From Micavibrio_C sp964577255 (GTDB lineage Bacteria; Pseudomonadota; Alphaproteobacteria; Micavibrionales; Micavibrionaceae), in NCBI GenBank assembly GCA_964577255.1, contig CAZNYM010000021.1, positions 1 through 31,342 on the forward strand: a stretch of 31,342 bases of DNA, written 5' to 3'. Both the position numbers and the translations under genes were made by a program. Each line of letters opens with the position of its first letter. The first letter of the stretch is position 1. A model generated the notes under the pieces. That model did not search any database, was not told the origin of the DNA, and saw only the letters and a list, made by a program, of their open reading frames with translations. Of the stretch, positions 29,838-31,342 are shown piece after piece.

Positions 29838-30296
29838 TCACTCCGGGGCCTGGGCCGTGTCCTTCTTCCAGGCTTCCCACCATTTGCCGGGATTGCCGCT
29901 TACGTTCTCGACATGATTCTTGCCGGCCTGCTTATACAGTACGGCGGTATCGGCGGATTTCTTGGTTACCATCTTGCCTTCGCGCTTATAGACCTCGGCG
30001 GTATCGTCACTGGCGACGGCGTGTTTTTTTCCCGCTTCTTTATACAGTATGGCGGTGTCGGCGGATTTCTTTACAACCATTTTGCCTTCGCGCTTATAAA
30101 TCTCGGCGGCCTCGCCGATATTTTTCTGGTGCGCAGCGTTGGTCTTTTTATAGGCCTTGATCGGGTGAGCCATGCCGTGGTCGCTGGTGACGGCGGACGT
30201 AGGGCCCCGCACCGGCGCGGTGCGCGGCTCTTCCTGCGCCCACGCGGGCGCGGACAGCAGCAGAAGAGCGGTCAGAAAAAGAGCGTTGCGCTTCAT
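29838..30296 (-). CDS. secreted protein of five tandem 18-residue repeats, unknown function
   Basis: Not a family I recognise. The ATG at 30296 is chosen because GGAGG lies 7 bases upstream; 30302 is too near that site. It has 152 residues: signal peptide about 1-20 (MKRNALFLTALLLLSAPAWA), a polar linker (21-44), five consecutive repeats (45-62, 63-80, 81-98, 99-116, 117-134) and a Trp-rich tail (KWWEAWKKD, 138-146). The repeat is x-A-x-x-Y-K-x-x-G-K..., with Tyr at 49, 67, 85, 103 and 121, each exactly 18 apart. Units 2 and 4 and units 3 and 5 are closest, showing a duplicated pair of 36 residues (108 bases). Eighteen residues suits five helical turns, so an amphipathic helix or solenoid is likely, and Lys-rich faces could bind anionic lipid or heme-propionate. 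It lies inside the oxidase cluster between coxF-like and ctaG, two bases after the former. Confidence 0.8.
   Translation of the reverse strand: MKRNALFLTALLLLSAPAWAQEEPRTAPVRGPTSAVTSDHGMAHPIKAYKKTNAAHQKNIGEAAEIYKREGKMVVKKSADTAILYKEAGKKHAVASDDTAEVYKREGKMVTKKSADTAVLYKQAGKNHVENVSGNPGKWWEAWKKDTAQAPE
29895..30164 (-). repeat. five 54-bp coding repeats in the oxidase-cluster repeat protein
   Basis: Encodes residues 45-134 as five 18-residue units. A 108-base higher-order period is visible at the DNA level (compare the stretches around 29930-30000 and 30040-30110), so a two-unit block has been duplicated relatively recently; the first unit has decayed most. Confidence 0.85.
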
Positions 30297-30298
30297 GG

Positions 30299-30418
30299 TC
30301 ATCCTCCGGACATCTTGATCACGGTGATCGCCCAGATCAGCGCGCACCAGCCGGCGATCGCCGCCAGCAGGGCCATGTTTTTCGCTTTCTTGCGCTTATG
30401 CAGGTCGCTAAGAGGCAT
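30299..30418 (-). CDS. CoxF-like small membrane protein, 39 aa
   Basis: Short gene in the oxidase cluster. Product MPLSDLHKRKKAKNMALLAA continues with a hydrophobic helix (about 15-35, IAGWCALIWAITVIK) and ends MSGG. Alphaproteobacterial cox clusters commonly carry a 40-60 residue gene between ctaB and ctaG (often called coxF) with a basic N-terminus, one TM helix and a -VTVxKM- ending, which this matches. Its ATG overlaps the ctaB stop region by 11 bases, and its stop is two bases before the repeat protein start, which itself uses the GGAGG within this gene's last codons. The role in oxidase assembly is inferred from position. The sequence is too short for similarity alone to prove it. Confidence 0.72.
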   Translation of the reverse strand: MPLSDLHKRKKAKNMALLAAIAGWCALIWAITVIKMSGG

Positions 30419-31298
30419 CGATCATCAAAGCCGTGAACAGGGCAAACAAATAAAACACCGAGTAACCGAACATCAGCCGCGCGGCGCGCTCGGACCGGTG
30501 ATGCCTTACATATAGCGCCGTGAACACGAAAAATCCACTCAAAGCCGCCGCCGCCGCGCCGTAAACGACGCCGGCATAGCCGAGCAGCGCGGGCGCCAGG
30601 CTGACCGGCAGCAGGATAAGGGTATAAATCAGCATGTGGCGGCGGGTGGTTTCTTCCCCGGCGGTGACGGGCAGCATGGGAATGCCCGCGCGCTTGTAAT
30701 CCTCATTCGCGAACAGCGACAGCGCCCAGAAATGCGGCGGCGTCCACAGGAAGATGATGAGGAACAAAAGCACCGGATAAAGCGTGATGTCGCCGTTGGC
30801 CGCTGCCCAGCCCACAAGCGGCGGAAACGCGCCCGCCGCGCCGCCGATTACGATGTTCTGCGGCGTGCTGCGCTTGAGCCAGACGGTGTAGATCACGGCG
30901 TAAAAGAAGCTGGCGAAGGCGAGCAGCCCGGCCGCGAGCCAGTTGAGCGCCATGCCCATGGTCATGACCGAGAACAGAAGGACGATCAGGGAGAAGGCGA
31001 GCGCTTCATGCGGCACCATGCGCCCGGCCGGCAAAGGGCGGTTGCGGGTGCGCTTCATCACGGCGTCGATGTCGCGGTCGTACCACATGTTGACGGCCCC
31101 GGCCGCGCCCGCGCCCGCCGCCAGGCACAGCATGGCCACCACCGCCAGAAACGGATGCAGCGCCGCGGCGCCCGGCGCCACCCAGTAGCCGGCGAAGCCG
31201 CTGAACACCACCAGGCTCATCACCCGGGGCTTGAGCAGGGCGAAAAAGTCGCGTACCCGGCTTTCTTGTGATTCTGTTAAATGAGAAACGGAGTCCAT
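30408..31298 (-). CDS. ctaB: protoheme IX farnesyltransferase (heme O synthase)
   Basis: UbiA-family integral membrane prenyltransferase converting heme B to heme O for the aa3-type oxidase; 296 residues, about nine hydrophobic segments. Motifs: FALLKPRVMSLVVFSGFAG (19-37), the first Asp-rich motif NMWYDRDIDAVMKRTRNRPL (71-90, with the D-x-x-x-D pair D75 and D79), and the second loop YKRAGIPMLPVTAG, typical of CtaB/CyoE. AAGGCGG about 5 bases before the ATG serves as ribosome site. It is the first gene of the cluster fully inside the window; coxA and coxB probably lie upstream (beyond 31342). A perfect palindrome CCCCGGCCGGGG (31310-31321) followed by T on the minus strand sits before the gene and could be a weak terminator for an upstream gene. 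Confidence 0.96.
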   Translation of the reverse strand: MDSVSHLTESQESRVRDFFALLKPRVMSLVVFSGFAGYWVAPGAAALHPFLAVVAMLCLAAGAGAAGAVNMWYDRDIDAVMKRTRNRPLPAGRMVPHEALAFSLIVLLFSVMTMGMALNWLAAGLLAFASFFYAVIYTVWLKRSTPQNIVIGGAAGAFPPLVGWAAANGDITLYPVLLFLIIFLWTPPHFWALSLFANEDYKRAGIPMLPVTAGEETTRRHMLIYTLILLPVSLAPALLGYAGVVYGAAAAALSGFFVFTALYVRHHRSERAARLMFGYSVFYLFALFTALMIDAS

Positions 31299-31342
31299 GT
31301 CCGCCTTATTAGAGCAAAACCCCGGCCGGGGAAAGAGGCGGC

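Overview
The window looks like a chromosomal segment of a GC-rich (roughly 60 percent) alphaproteobacterium. The evidence is a ctaB-coxF-ctaG-ctaE-DUF983-SURF1 cytochrome oxidase cluster, an ECF sigma factor with a ChrR-type cupin anti-sigma factor, an IalB-family protein, adjacent aroA and cmk, and alphaproteobacterial gene styles such as YbbN next to a ProX-type deacylase. The genus cannot be named from sequence alone; a Rhodospirillales or Micavibrio-like lineage is a guess. No rRNA, tRNA, CRISPR array, transposase or integrase was recognised. No gene-free stretch exceeds 300 bases; the longest are 7932-8191 and 19381-19589.

Layout. 1-2796: a truncated thioredoxin/TPR co-chaperone (ybbN) and a prolyl-tRNA deacylase-like protein on the minus strand, then two small plus-strand orphans, then cmk (minus). 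2797-4366: a 17-bp hairpin, a promoter and three plus-strand genes of unknown function that look like diverged paralogues; they lie between cmk and aroA, which many alphaproteobacteria keep together. 4373-7931: aroA and a membrane GGDEF-EAL protein. 8192-12480: a minus-strand run of a DsbD/ScsB-type thiol reductase, a periplasmic redoxin and a class I dihydroorotase. 12481-15513: an orphan gene with its own promoter, acetoacetate-CoA ligase, a terminator and another orphan. 15667-17371: an aminotransferase and a SpoU/TrmH-type RNA methyltransferase. 17376-18724: the anti-sigma and ECF sigma pair with a candidate autoregulated promoter. 18874-21245: an IalB-family protein and an M23 peptidase. 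21255-27151: two tandem, homologous secreted mosaic proteins of about 980 residues. 27260-31298: the cytochrome c oxidase assembly cluster.

How the genes fit together. The DsbD-type transporter and the redoxin probably form an envelope reducing or peroxide-handling pathway. The sigma/anti-sigma pair resembles the RpoE-ChrR singlet-oxygen/ROS switch, but the anti-sigma has lost most of its N-terminal zinc ligands. The oxidase cluster encodes heme O synthesis (CtaB), copper delivery (CtaG), subunit III (CtaE), SURF1, and a non-standard secreted protein built of five exact-period 18-residue repeats.

The least explained and most interesting parts are the two giant surface or secreted mosaics, the 18-residue-repeat protein inside the oxidase operon, and the three-gene insertion between cmk and aroA. 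All functional statements rest on reading translated sequence and recalled family motifs; no database search was possible.
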